Shown here in pieces: positions 44,927-58,700 of a stretch of DNA of 64,000 bases (the first letter of the stretch is position 1; each line of letters opens with the position of its first letter). The notes under the pieces are model-generated. The model saw only the letters and a program-made list of their open reading frames with translations. It searched no databases and was not told the origin of the DNA. The DNA is from Tetmemena sp. SeJ-2015 (taxonomy: Eukaryota > Ciliophora > Spirotrichea > Sporadotrichida > Oxytrichidae), in NCBI GenBank assembly GCA_027382625.1, contig JAJKFJ010021883.1, forward strand, positions 1 through 64,000, written 5' to 3'. A program made the translations under genes and the position numbers.

Positions 44927-47900
44927 TCAATCGGACTCCTCATCCATATACTCGTCTGAATCATCATCTGACTACTACCTATTCCTTCTCCCTCCTTTAA
45001 AAATCCTTTTATTAACTGTAGTCGTTTCTTCTTTAGGAGCTCTCTGTGCTTTAGCAAATGACTGTCGCTCATTCAAATTTGACTAAGATATTTCTCCGTA
45101 CTTTCGCTTCTTTGAAGAAGGATTTGCAGCATCCTTTTGTTAACTAGCTTTTACAAAAATATTTTAAGTAGACAATATATATTTTTAAATTATAGTATAA
45201 AGAAAGTAATATAAATAATTATCATAGCTTGCTTGGATTCCTCTAGTTCCATTATTTCTTCATCATCTTATCATAAATTAAGATAATATTAAAGAAAAGT
45301 GGATTTGTGTAATCTCCAGCTACCTACTGATTGCTCTACTTGCTCTCAGTAGGTTAGACTGGCACTTGCTTCTTTCAATTTTAAAGCAATTTAAATAAAC
45401 AAACTTCTTACCCCTGTTATTGGCTGCTCCTCTCCCCACCTACTTGGAAATGCTTCCTACTCCCTGCACAAGCTAGTTCTGCTTTATCTATGCCTAAGCT
45501 TGCTCATCACCAGCTGTCACCTTACTTTCAAATTCTTCAAGATACTTTCTAAGGTCTGGCTTGTTTGAAAATTGCTTCTTTAGTGTATTGGCTAGCTGCA
45601 CAAAGTAAGCTTGTACTTCTGGGGATTAAAGTAGAGTGTCCTTGTAGAAAGTCTCATAGTACTCCAGTAACTTACATTTAATAAGCAATCATAAATGAGA
45701 CACTTCTTAAATTACAAAGAATTAATTACACTATAACTTGATGAATATCTTTTCAGTAAACTTAAGTTGAGTTAAGCAGTAGGCGGTGTTGCGCCACTCG
45801 ATCGGATTCTCACTGGACTTGAATTTATTGCAAAGTCTCTCCACAATACTCTCAGTCTACTTATCTTTGTCAATGTACTGAAGAAGATTCTTTGCAATTT
45901 CTGTGAAGTCATCGATACTCAGAGCTCCAAACTCCTTGGAGAGTCTACTTATGGCTTTAGGGAAGAGGTTGTAGATGTTATTCGCTCCTTTGGAGTTCAG
46001 CTCATGCAGGAATAGTTTCACCTGATCTTGAATTGCTTGATCTGGGTCTTTCAAGAGCATACAGATATCTACTATCTCTCCTTTGAGCTTTAGCATATCA
46101 TTCAGCACCAAGTGAGTTATGACTAGCAAGGCTTGTCTCCTCACATTATTGTTGGCATCTCGCAGCAAGTCAAATAACTGTCTTTGATGCTCATGCAGAG
46201 TGTTGGGGAATCGGTTGCACATATCACCTAAGGAGATAATTATGTTTGCCTTCACTCCAAACTCTATCTTCGTCTTTAAGATCTCAAACAGAGTCACAAT
46301 AAAATAGATACTTGACTTTGCATCATTTCTTTATTCTATATACTTCTGGCAGATCTGCTCTGAGACGCACATGTACTTGCACAGTGCCATAACAGCAGAG
46401 CGTTACAAAAGATTCACTCTAACCATTGCCAGGCTTTAATTGTGCTTGGCCAAGTCCTCAGGATTGCCCTCTCTCTTATCTAATTCTAGCTACCTTCTCA
46501 AAGCTAAATGTACTACGTTCTCAATCGGAATCAAGAATTTGCCGAGCAATCCATCTTGGATGAGTGACTCCTCTACTATCTTTTTCAAGGTTATACTGTA
46601 CTATTCGATCTCTGCCTCTTTGCCTCCAGCAATTTAATCAAGCTCATCATCTTCTTTCTTATTCTCCTCTCCATTTGCGCCTCTTTAATTAGCATTGTCT
46701 CCATTCCCTTATTTATTGGAGGGTTTGTTGAATGAGTCTACTCCAGATTTCTTAAGTTCATTGTCAATCTACTCTATGTAAGTCAGCATTTTTATTGCCA
46801 CATGCCCTGCTACAAAGAACAACTGAGCGTAGTGGAAGTCGTTAATGTCTCTTCTCAAAGTCCGCAAGATACTCTGGTTCATCATTCCAGAACTGCTGTT
46901 GTTCTAGTTATACGCGGATTAATTATATAATCCAATTTGAATGTATACAATCTTAAAAGCCTTTAAAATTATTATTCAAAAGATTAAATATAATTCTAAT
47001 TAAATTTCTAATACCAGTCAGGTCACCCAAATCATCAATCTAGCTTTGCATAATTAATTATTGCTTAATAAGATATATATATATTTTGATCCTAGTAAGA
47101 GGTGTTTGATGGATTGTACAGTCTCTTAGTAAGCTCTTGCAAAAGAACCTTAGCATACTCGGGTGAGTTCTTAGTCTTAAGATTGAAAATGGTGTTGAGG
47201 ATTGCCTCAGTTGCACAGAACCACTCTGAATCAGTGGTTCCAAACTACCTGACTAGTATTTTCATAATAGACTGCAGGTACTTGTTATCACTTTCACTTA
47301 TGTAGCTTTAACTCAGTCTCTCGTTTGAGTCATATAAATTATAGTATTTATTATAGAGCAGTCCTTCATCTTCTTGGATAGGTTAAGAGTAATCACCTTC
47401 TCATAAATTATAAGTGCTTCTTGGATGAGAACGAAGTCAGGTCGCTCCACTCTCGCAAATCGCAAAGACGCCTCAAACATTGCACTCTTTCTCTCTTGAG
47501 TGAAGTGATCCACCTTGGAGCAGGCCACCATTCTCAAAATTTTGACTGCCGCCCTCTGATACTCTTTTCTTTAACATAGAATATAATAGATTACAAGTTA
47601 GTTATCCATAGTATAATTATTTCTTTGCCTTTCAACTAGTTCGACCTTAGTTGGATCATCCTTGATGTGGTTTGCTGGCTTTTCATACATGTCCAGCAAA
47701 AACTAGAACACTGCAGGCTCTAGAGTGTTGTTTATCATACATCTTTTGATTTAAAAGCAAGTAAAATAGTAGGTATATGATTAATTGTTTTGCTTTTGAT
47801 CAGCTCTTCCAAGCAAGTCAAGTCAAAATATTATAAGTAGATAAAAGAAAAATTGAATTACGAGTCTGTGAGAGAGGCATCTATTACCATTCTAAGGAGG

Positions 47901-50535
47901 TTGAAGGCTTTCTTTTAAGGGGGAAAGCTCCCACTAAAGTAGAGGGTCTTGTAAGAATCAAACACCGCTTGAGAGATGTTCGCTTCATTAGCAAACAACA
48001 GAGTGAGCATCATTAAGATGCTTTAAATAGGATAAGTCAATTTTTAAAAAAAGCATCTTCTTGATGCCCTTGTAAGCTAATTCAATTCCGTGCAGATACA
48101 GATTGCTGAAAAGTTTGATGGTCTCTATGGTGTCTTGCTGAGTTTTAGAAGCCAGTAAGAAAATAAGAGAGGATTCTATGGACTCATTCACCATCTTTAG
48201 GAATTTAGCATATTCTAAAAGCTGCCCAAACATTTACTCGTTTTCCTCAAGAGCATCCTTGCTAAATTTAGATATATAAATAACATGGTTGCACTCTTTG
48301 AACTCAGCTGCGATCTTTTTATATTCCTCTGTCTCTCTAAGCTTGTTGTTCACTAAAATATGAACTTATAGAATGAATGACAACTAATTTTTGGATTAAG
48401 ATCGTTGCCTTGAGTGTTAGTTTCTTAAGCGATGCGTTCCTTAAGAGCCTCATACCTTTGTTGGAACTCTTGATTCTTCTGGTGAATCTATTCTTTGTCC
48501 CTATATGCATTTGATAAAAACTTAAATATGAACTTACTTGAGGCACTCTTCTATTTCAAACTTGATCTCTTCAGTCTTAAAGAATCCTTTTCCGGTCTTG
48601 ATGTCCACTTGGTACTTAATGCCAAAGACGTACAAAATAGTGTTGTAAAGGCGAAGAGCGTTCTTTCTCACATTGGCCGTTTAGTCTCGCAGTCTGTTAA
48701 TTGTCACAGTCAGAATCTCTTGATGCCTCACAGAATCATCTGCAAGCACATTAAGTTGCAGAAGTTTTTAATAAAACATTAAATCATTCTTTAATGGTTT
48801 CATGATAGCCTTGATTGCCTTAGATCGACAGAATGAGGACTTATCATTGAAGCGTTGAATAAGTAAATCCAGAAACTTATCTTTAGTTTTCTGAAACACT
48901 ATTCTTGTATTTGTATCTTGCTAGTATATTAACATAAGTTATTAAAAATGTTGCTCCCTTTGGGCATTTCTAGTTTCCTCCTCATCTAAATCCTCCATCT
49001 TTTCGTCTATATGTCCCGGCGCTCTTCTCAAATCCTCAGGATTTGCTGATAGCACATTTATGATGATATTGCAAAGTATCTTAATCAAAGCTTGGCGAAG
49101 ATAGTAGCTCTCACACTCGAAAAATGAAAGTAGAGTTGCAATATTTTAGTACATAACCTTGGGAGCAACTTTTGACAGCTTCTTCATGAAGATGCTTATA
49201 TTCCTGATGCCCGCACCTTCGTGTTGAAGTGCGGCTCCGCCTTCGTTTGAAAATATTTAGCTTATCAACTCTCTAATGATGTCGTTTGGCATTTGAGGGC
49301 CTTACTTGTCTGCTACAAGACCCACAAACTCTGCCATATAGGGTGCCAGATTATCTTAGTTGTAAAGTAGGTCGATGATCTTTGTAGTATTTTGAGATTG
49401 CATGTATTTCAGATCTCCTCCAAACCTCTCCATGCAGATAGTCAATATCTCAAATATGCTCTCCTTTACTTCTTGAATATAATTCACTCCATGATAAAAC
49501 AATCCATATCCTATTTAGTCTTCTTGGAACTTAGTGTTGTTGGGGTTCTCTAGCAGATCAAAAGACATCTTCAGGTAAGATTTCACAAAGTCCTCCTCAA
49601 CTTTCTGATCCTTCCACAGATACTTTATCTCCATCTCTCCTAGTACATCCTCCATTTAATATTAAATAAGGCCTGGATATATCCTTGCTCATTTTGAGGA
49701 CGGCAATCGTTCTGTCTCTTAATTCAGTCTGGCAATTGACTTCTTTCTCACCTCCCTTGGCACTAGCCAGTGAGTTATTTCTGCCTAGCTTAGCATTTGA
49801 GGCCTGATTACCCTGAGGGTTCTTTCTTCTAACTTTGGACTAGAGCTCTTTACTTTCCTTTAGGCGGGAGTTCTCACCCAAGAAGAAAGTTATGAGGTAC
49901 ACATATGCTTTGAGACTGTTTCGAATTAGATTAATATCTACTCTGGACCCGCCTTGTGCTGAAGAGGAAACCATGGAGGAAGTATTGCTCATGAGACTGC
50001 GTCTGTGTTGCACTGCTGTGTCCTCATTAAGTATTTTGCTTTTGTCTATGAGTCCTAGTAGATGTTTGAAGCAATTGACCAAGTTAGTCAAGATGTGTAC
50101 TCTGATTAAGGGAGGAGTGCAATCCAAGTAATAAATGAGAGAGTAAAATCGGTCGAAGATGTCATTCTAATTTAAACATTATCATCAAGGTTTAACTTAT
50201 CAGCTCTTTAATGAATTGTCCATGATGTTAAGGCATTAAGATTAGCCAATCAGGGCGTTGTAGATTTCCTCCAAATCAGCATTCATTTGATCCTCTGAGG
50301 CCATGGAATAGTTCTTCTTCACTTTCACCCAAAATCTATTTGAGTCTGCAGGCTGCTCGTACAACTATTAACGTATATATTATAGCTATTCCTTCTTGAG
50401 AGGAAATCTGAATTCCTCTATGGGAGCTCCATTCATATAGTTTGCCCTTTCCAGTTGTTCTTAGACTTACTATCTAGGGCCTCCGCGATTGTTCGGGAAA
50501 TTGGAAGAGTTAGATGTGGTAGTATCGATCTGCAT
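44927..50535 (-). CDS. Condensin complex subunit CAP-D2 (Cnd1), IES-interrupted
   Basis: ATG 50535 (MQIDTTTSNSSNFPNN) to TGA 44927. The N-terminal part has PIEEFRFPLKKEQLQ and, after IES 50158-50223, RFYSLIYYLDCTPPLIRVH, like the Cnd1 N-terminal domain. HEAT-type helical repeats fill most of the length, in several frames separated by IESs or introns (for example around 48900-48950, 47560-47600, 46900-47050, 45680-45740). The most diagnostic block is the Cnd1 family core: VKANIIISLGDMCNRFPNTL, then VRRQALLVITHLVLNDMLKL and IQDQVKLFLHELNSKGANNI. The C terminus is basic then acidic (RRNRQQSDDDSDEYMDEESD). CAP-D2 is the non-SMC HEAT subunit of condensin I, recruiting it to chromatin. Most internal joins are not individually resolved. 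Confidence 0.88.
50158..50223 (-). other. IES, 66 bp, pointer ACATC (minus strand)
   Basis: GATGT at 50158-50162 and 50224-50228 on the plus strand. Removal gives GQSQCLNIFDRFYSLIYYLD; retained, TGA occurs within the segment. Confidence 0.75.
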
Positions 50536-53358
50536 ATTTGATTTTTTGTTGTCAATTCAAATTTGTAGTCACTCTATTAACTCAATTCTATTTAAATTTT
50601 TATTATTTAAACTTAATTATTGCTCTTGCAAATAAATTGATTTCAAAATCTCCTAAAGTTCTCTTTCAATTTGATTTAATTCCAATTTATATATATATTT
50701 CATCTTCTATGAGAGAGACTATATAATGATGAATTAATTTTGAATTTATAATTCTCTTTCCTAATTACAATTTATAAAATTGATCTCAAAAATTCATACT
50801 ACTAACTAAACAAAGAAAAGATGACAGATTAAAACTTTTTGAGAAATGCAGAAAAATCAATAATAGAATCAAGATTTCAAATATGTCTAAGTTTTTCTAA
50901 ATAAAGAATTCTTAAATGTCACTCATTTTATTAAATAAATTTAAATGAAAGTTGATAATTTTAGGAAATTTAGAATAATTCCAATTAAAATTATTTCAGA
51001 ATTATAATATAAGCTTTGAAAGAGCTTTATGCTCATTATGAATATAAATTTTCCTTTTAAAAATCATGGTTTAATTTAGGAATGCGAATTAAGTGAATGG
51101 GAAATTTAAATTCAAACTTGTCAACTAGATTTGAATAACTCTTGAATTTAAATCAGTATGAGAAGGATTATGAATATCTTTATTAATCGTAAATTAATTT
51201 CAATTATTTTGAATCACTCTTACTGTAAACACGCCTAAATCTTGAGTAGAAAATTCTTTACTCTTGAGTGATTAGTTGTTCAGATTTAAGTTTACTCTTG
51301 CGTAGAAATTTGAGAAAATTAAGGATGTCTGTGTTTAAGTATGGAAACTATTAGTTGTGTAAGCCTTTCCCATTCGAACCTTAAAAATGGCTGTTCTCTT
51401 CTTTTTAAAAAGTGAATTGCTATTTATAATTCTGAATTTCTTATCCCGATAACTCCCTATAAATTTGATTGCGCAGTATTATTTTAGTTAGTTTTTTCCT
51501 TGTCGATTAGACTTTGAAAAAATGCGAAAATATAAGTCCTACCCTATTCTTAGAAAGCAGACACTAATTATACCATAAAATTAAAAGTGACCTTACTTCT
51601 TCCCTTACTAGATTCACAGATTTTGAATATATATTTCCCTCCTATTTCTGCTTCTGGCCACTCAAGATTCAAATCTAGACATTCTTATTATCTTCCAGAC
51701 ATTAAAATCGCAAGCTCGAGGTGGCAAGGTGTTATAATATCAGATACAATAAATGGTCAAGGATATTCTGCCACAGGGCAGATAAAATTTTTTACAAAGA
51801 GAGAAAATTCTCTTTCTTGGCACTCCTTAGAAGTTGTGGTATTCATAAATCAAGCAATTCTGTTTTACCGCCTTCTCTGTAAAATAAATTAGCTTAATTA
51901 ATTCTAATATAAGTTCAATATTTGTAAGAGGCCACTCTTTAGAGAGGCGAGAGCAAGCGATAAATAAGCGGAGACCATATAGATTGTTTTACACCTGTTT
52001 ATACAGCTTAAATTTTTAAATCGCATATGTACATTATCTAATCTCTATCTCCCTCCTCGTTTATTTACTTCCTCAGTTACCCCCAATAATTTGAGTTGCG
52101 ATAAGCGAGTGGGAGCAAGAGAGTAGTGATGACTCATTATGAACAAATATGCAGAGATAATTCTCAATTCTGCTACTACTTCTACTGAATTAGTCTTATC
52201 TTCCATTCTAACAATTTGAGTTGAAACTCTTGCTCAGCAGATATCCTAACTCTGTAGTCACCACAACACTTTCTCAGAGTGATACTAGTAAACTTATAAG
52301 TGAAAATATTCTTTGAAGTGCTCGAGTTTGGTGAATATAATATATAGAGATAATAATATGAGGCCCAATAAATATAATGGACATGCCTCTGATTTCAGGT
52401 GGGGAGATTTACATTAATAACAAGCACAAATCTGCTCAGACATCAATTATTTTAAGCTATATTTATTTATGTGTAAATTTAAAGGTTAGCCTATAACTAA
52501 TAGTTCCATTATTTTACGTCAATGAGGGAAAATTCTGGTAGATATTTTTCAACTTCTTTGAGTCTTAGCTAAGACTAAATGAATTCAAAAGGCGGTAAAG
52601 ATAGTGAAATAAAAGATAAAATAGGTAAATAGTTAATTATCTATTTTTTGATCTACTTCTTTATAAATTTCCTTTTCCATTTTTACCTTTATATTTGACT
52701 ATCAAATTTGTGAGGCTCATTTAAGTTCTCAGGAAAATTTTGACTTTGCCTAGTATCAGTAGTTTAGAAATTATTTTGCTTTCGTAGTTGATTACATATT
52801 TGAATGTTATTATTTTAACTTTTGTAATATAGTAGGTATTTTAATTAAAATAGGTGATTGGTTAATATAATAAATGGGCATTGAAAATGGTGACATTAAA
52901 AGCAGATTCACCTTTGATCTGTTTGTTCGATACTTATTTTTAGATTGACTATGAGATCATCTTCGTAGCACATCTCAGCAGTGAGATATGACTCACACAC
53001 TCTTCATCATCATCTTCATCATTTTTATTAAAAATTGTGTCGCTTATAACTCTTTGCTGAGTGCTCCCACACAAAAGTTGCTAGGATAAAAAGTTCTTAG
53101 AATTTTAAGCTGAATCGAATGGTCTAATCATTATTCGATTAGGAAATAATTCAACTACCACTGATTTATTCCATTTTAATTTAATATCTAATTTAATTCT
53201 TTTTTAATTAAATTCTCAGCTATATTATTTTAAGCTTAACTCGAGAAGAGAGAATCTGACAACTTTATTTTGTTCATTTAAATTTGTTTGCATTTACTGC
53301 CCTTGAGAATAGGGTATGAACGTAAACTCATGTTTTAGAATGACTTATAGAATTATTA
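50536..53358. other. AT-rich germline DNA
   Basis: Nearly 3 kb with no protein motif and short open frames only. Small local GC-richer patches (51920-51970, 52080-52130) do not code. Likely intergenic, germline-limited. Confidence 0.55.
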
Positions 53359-54118
53359 AAAAGCAAGATGGGTTTCATTTTTAGTTTTAGTGAGGGAGCC
53401 TCAAAAATATAAAAGCCTACTTGACAATTATTTTCTAAAATATGATGACTTTCATCACTCTTTATTATAATATAAACCCAATCATACAGCCTAAAATCAG
53501 CCAATAATTACAATCTTTGTCCAAATTCAAATCCATAAAGAGTAAACCTGTTCATATTCTCCAATTAGAGATTTGGAAGAACTTATAAATAAATTATATT
53601 TGTTTAAAAATTTAATTGTAAAAATATTATAATATAATTTAAGAAAATTACATACCTTAAATAAGTTTATGGTTTCTAATGTAACAATTAATTCATAGAT
53701 CTTTAAACTTATACATAAGAGCTTTAGAATTCTCTTACTTTAGAGCACACATTAAAGCCTAATTAGTTTAAAATTAGCATCTTGATCTATTTATTATTTA
53801 TTTCAATAATTCTTTATTTAAAATTGATAAATTAAGAAATCCTATTTTTATATCTATAAAGTAGTCTTAAAGATTAATTTTTCTCTCTTCTAAAGGCAAA
53901 ATTTTAATATTATTTTTATAAATAGAAGAATATGAGCAGGTTAGACACTTTGGATTTGAATTTGGAGTAAAGATTTGTTATTTTTGGCTGATTTTAAAGC
54001 AAGATGGGTTTCATTTTTAGTTTTATGAAAAAATATAAAAAGGCCCCCCCGACAATTATTTTCTAAAATATGATGACTTTCATCACTCTTTATTATAATA
54101 TAAACACAAATTCAAACA
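53359..54118. repeat. Composite repeat: ~125 bp direct repeats around an inverted-repeat element
   Basis: Two ~125 bp direct copies begin agcaagatgggtttcattt at about 53361 and 53998 and share atgatgactttcatcactct and the following AT stretch, differing by an indel near 53390/54025. Between them, the segment 53492-53996 has terminal inverted repeats of about 50 bp (left begins aaaatcagccaa; right ends ttggctgatttt). No gene inside. It looks like a MITE-type element plus a duplicated flank, or a nested pair of elements. Confidence 0.75.
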
Positions 54119-54860
54119 CCAACAATTAATTCAATCAAAATCTGAATTCAATTTAGAGTTAGTATTTTTTGTAATTTCTTTATTTTAATTTGCTTTGCGT
54201 TCTGCTTGTGGGTTTATAATTGAAGCATATATAAGTTTAGAGTATAATAAGTTTATCTTATAATCACTTCCCCCTCCCCTCTGAGCAGCGCGACTTATTT
54301 AAACACTCTAACAACACATATCTTGCATCTCTTACAAAGAACAATCACTCAAAGAGAAGAGGTTTTCAGGTTTTTATAAAATTTGATTAGGGCAGAATTT
54401 TGAGGGAGACAGAGAGGAGAGAGGTGATATTGCGAGTGCAATTATTTTAATTTGATAATTAGATTATTAGAATTAAATATTGCTTTGATCTTTTAGCAGC
54501 TCATATAAAAATGTTCAAGCCCTCACAAAAACAATCATCTATCAGCAGCAAATAAATAATGAGAGAGATGTAGAGAGTTGTTATTACAAATAGATGTTGG
54601 AATTTAATCTTAGGGAATACTTCTCGTGAAATAAAAAGGAATTATAAGTACATTCTCATAGAGTAAAAGTATTGTGAGTATTTGAGTAATTATAAATTAA
54701 TATAGACTGTAGAATAAAAAATTATAAACTTTAAATAATGAAGAGATTCGGCTTCCACCCTAACTAATTGTACTTCAATATACATAACACTAGAAAAGTA
54801 AACTATACTCTACTTTAATCCATATTAGGAATTATTATTCAGAGAAGCAAACTTTTATAT
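54119..54860. other. AT-rich interval
   Basis: No coding sequence recognised; contains a short G/A-rich patch (54400-54425). Confidence 0.5.
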
Positions 54861-54909
54861 TTACGTTATCTCTAGCACCCCTCTTTGGGTGAGTTCGAAA
54901 CTCCAAAAT

Positions 54910-55457
54910 GTCATCGCATGAGTAAATTCGGAAAGGACCTGAAGCAGAATTATGAGAATAGACTTGAATGGGAGAAATAAACTCGAAAATACATACATTA
55001 CTTTATTCTGATTACCAGAAGTTTTAATTAATTTATATGAACCCAGGTGGGTACAAGCCAACTATCACCTCTCATTTTAAGAAACCAGCTCAAGAACAAG
55101 ACTTTGTCAGTCACGAATTGAAGCTTCTAAGATCACCTAAGGCTCTAACTAAATAATCCCTAGTTTTAATTTTCGCTCAAGGAAAGGATTGGGTTAGTTT
55201 CAGATGCGATCAGTTCCTCTCAAAGCCTGAGATCCATCAATCTTCCAATCTAAATCTTCTCTTAATTTAAAATGTTTATAAGTGAATACCTAAAGAAGAT
55301 CTACAACTTAAACGTGAAAACTGTGAGCACTGCAAACTTTCAGGGCAAGATTCTCAGGAATCAACTAAAAGCTGGCTACTATAGAAAGCAGGACTCTAAG
55401 AAAGCCATGGTGCAACTTGACTTCCAAGTTGACCCAGAGCTTTAAAAGCACATTTGA
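54910..55457 (+). CDS. Mitochondrial large-subunit ribosomal protein uL23
   Basis: The confident part runs ATG 55037 (MNPGGYKPTITSHFKKP) to TGA 55455, with one IES at 55239. The core reads RCDQFLSKPEIHQYLKKIYN, then LNVKTVSTANFQGKILRN and KKAMVQLDFQVDPEL, the uL23 strand-helix pattern with the conserved KPEI..YL..IYN motif of mitochondrial L23. It binds 23S-type rRNA near the exit tunnel. An upstream open segment (from about 54916, MSKFGKDLKQNYENRLEWEK) is coding-like and may be an N-terminal MDS separated by an IES before 55037; I could not fix that pointer. Confidence 0.78.
55239..55284 (+). other. IES, 46 bp, pointer AAT, in uL23m
   Basis: AAT at 55239-55241 and 55285-55287. Removal gives SKPEIHQYLKKIYNLNV, the conserved uL23 helix; retained, TGA follows 16 codons later. 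Confidence 0.82.
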
Positions 55458-55799
55458 GGGTCGATATTTTCGTCTTTGCACTTTTTAATTACATGTTACT
55501 TACATAAAGAAAAAAGAAGGAAATTAATTATTTAAACCTCATCATAATTATGCTCATGATGCTTTTTCATTAAAACATATAGATAAGTAAAAAAAAGAAG
55601 GGATACGTTTTAAGTTTTTAGTCAATTAAATAGAACATTTTTTGCTTGTTTGAATTAATAAATATCGAGACAGGGTTGACAAAGAGGAAGAAGATAAGAC
55701 TCAAAGCGAATTGCAATCCATTTGCCTTGTTATAGGGATATTGATTCTTAATTAAAGGTTTCTCCATATGTCTATGCCTAGATTCACATCTGTATCATT

Positions 55800-58700
55800 T
55801 CACTAGTTTCCTTGTCCCAAGAAGAATCTTTTCTGACTTTAGAGCCCACGAGTTTGTCTTTCTAGGTCTTCAATATTGATTCTGCTGTTTACTCTATCAG
55901 AGTTTATCCCTTTACGAAGTTCGTTTGTTTATTCTTGAGTTGCTGCACTAGGAAGAGCGACTGAAGAGGAGGTTGGGATGGAAGATGGATGAGAGGGAAG
56001 AAATTGATTTTCAGAAAATTAAAGGTTAGAAGACACAGAACTAGCAACATTGATGTGAGAGCTGTTAGCTTCATCACGTTTGAGTGCTTAATCTCCTTCA
56101 TTGTCTAAAGACAAAGCCTTCGAAAGCTCCCTGTTCATCTCTATTTGCTTTATGCAATCAGTGTGCACGGTCACCACAATCTTCTTATTCTAACCTGTGG
56201 AAATGTCCTTGTGATTAATTCTTAACCTCTTTGCTTAAATGAAATACCAAGCCTCTTCGTCATGATCGAAGGTTACATCAAAGTTATCCTTGCAGATGTA
56301 GCAAGTAGTCTAAAATAAAGTTTATAAGAGAAAATTATCTTACCTCTTTGTTAGTGAAGGGAACCATTTCTTCGATGTTTTTCTAAACTTAGTTTCCTCC
56401 TTTTTCGCCTATTAAAAATTTATTAACATAAAAGTAACTTACCATTCTTAAGATTCTGAATTTGCATTTTAGTTTGGCGAAATCTTTCTCATTCAAGAAC
56501 TGAGGCCTGGAAACTGCTCTATTTCCTCTTCTTCTGAATTCATTATTCTTCGAAAAGTGCATGTCGAGGTGCTTTTTGAAGATTTAATTCCTAATGAATC
56601 TCATTCCGCAAATCGCACATTGGAATTTCACTCCCTCGTATACTTCAGTAATTGCAAAAAGATTCAACCTATAATGAAAAAAGTTAATATCGATTAAGAC
56701 TTACTGTTTAAGAGAATCTTGATTCTCGAAGGTTGGCGGTCTAGTGCTGCCTAGTTGCTGGTGTCTTTAGTGCTCAAGACCTAATAAATTCTATTGATGG
56801 GATTTGAAAGATTGGAAAGACTTTAAAATAGAGGGCAAGAAACCAAATTAGGTTTGTTCAACATGGTTTATTGGAAAATTATCATCAATAAGATGAGTTC
56901 TCATATATTGCTACCCGCTTCCTCCAATGTGATTCATCTAAGCATTTTAGGGATGCCCAATGTATGCCTGATTTGCATAAGGTCCTTAATTGACGTGCTA
57001 TTTCTGAATATGCTAAGCTTACTAGGGATAATTCTAGTTCTATGATTGATGACTATAGTTTTGACCGAATGACAATTGCTATTACTGTTGTTGCTGATTG
57101 TATTAGTTCTAGTTCTTGTTCATTTTGGCATTTTGAGTTTACTCAGGAACTTAGCGAGGATCATTAGGCTAAACTTAGCTAGAAGTAGCTATAGTTTAGT
57201 TCGCGCCTGTCATAGCTCCTAGGATTTTGAGTTACTCTAGAATTTTACTGGCATTTTGACTTGGCTGCTATTATTGAGCATAGGCGGGTGTTGAAGGCAA
57301 AGTTTAATCCCCGATTTATTGCTGATAACCAGAACTGATCTAACCTTCAGTTTGCATAGCGTTTGGAACATTCACTTGCGAAAAATGGTTAGAGGAGTGA
57401 AAATTTTTAGTAAAAGTATTAGATTAAGACTAGGATTAAAATCCTGACTAGCTTTGCATCTCAAGATGCTAAGTGGAGTTCATCACTTAACCCCCAGCCA
57501 TCATAGCTTAGCCATATGGACCTCCTGACATAGACCCTTGCGCCATCCCTCCCATCATTTGATCCATTCCCTGCCCATAACCCATCTGACTACCAAGCTG
57601 CTGAAATTAAGGATTAATTCCCTAATTTTGGCCTTAAAAGCTCATTTAGCTTTGATTGTATGCGTTCAATTAGTAGTGAAGATTGGTTTCACTGCCAACA
57701 TCTTATTTTTTCTAAGGTAAATCATCCTTTTTAGATTCAATTTTAGGAGAAAATTAATTATGCTATGCAAGGACGGTATGATTTACCTTTACCTCCTAAG
57801 GAGGTTTCTAAGCTGAAAGCTTAGCTTTTTAAACTTCTTATAAAATCTATTGTAGGAAATTAGGAACTTAAACCTAAGATTGAAGAGAAGGAGCACTAAT
57901 TTATGGAGTTTTCTTTTCTTCTTTTACTTCTGAGGGTTTAGATTCATCCGAGGATTTTACCTCAATGCTATGTTTATTAACAATAGAACTTTCATTATTT
58001 TTCTCTTCTCCTTCTTTATGGAGAGACTTGTCTCTCCTTTTTCTCTCTAAAATAGCTTCTTACTTTTAGCGAAGATTGGTTTCACTGCCTGTGTGATAGC
58101 GACCACTCTGGAATATTTCATCTGGCAAGTTCTTAGGCTCAAATTCTCTTTTGAACTTTTCGACTTTCATTTTGTCCTCATCAGTCATAAGTCTTGTTTC
58201 CTATAAAAATGGGTTAAGTTTAACAAAGTTAATGAAAAAGGTTGATAAAATGAATGATCAATACTTACATAGTCTGAGAGTCCACAAACGATGTAGATGT
58301 TTTTGAGTACTTAAGCAGAGAAGAAAATGTCCCAAGTTTTGAACATCTTCAAAAGTTGGCGCTTTTCTTCCATGGTAGAGGCATTAGTGAAAGACTTCTC
58401 AAAAACATCTCGAATTTTTTCCTCAAAAAGTTGGATATACTCACCCTGAACATTTTTCAAGATGCTGTCGAGTATGTAAATGTAAAGTAACTTATACTGG
58501 ACCTAAATAGAATTTTATTAAAAATGAGGTCCTAATGCCAAATCATTTTCTAAATTCGAATTGGTTAATTCTCTTACTTGATTGATCTTTTCAACAAGGG
58601 CAAGAACGAGTTATGGTGAGAATCTTCCATGACAAAACTTGGCATAGTTAGTTAGCTCTGATATCTTCGCTCCATCGGGCTTTGTGATTACTCTCAGATT

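Noticed and set aside
57678..58089. 19 bp direct repeat as an IES pointer in Pcf11
   Set aside because: The 393 bp between copies is an open frame with natural Gln/Lys/Glu-rich sequence and stays in phase, so it is coding.
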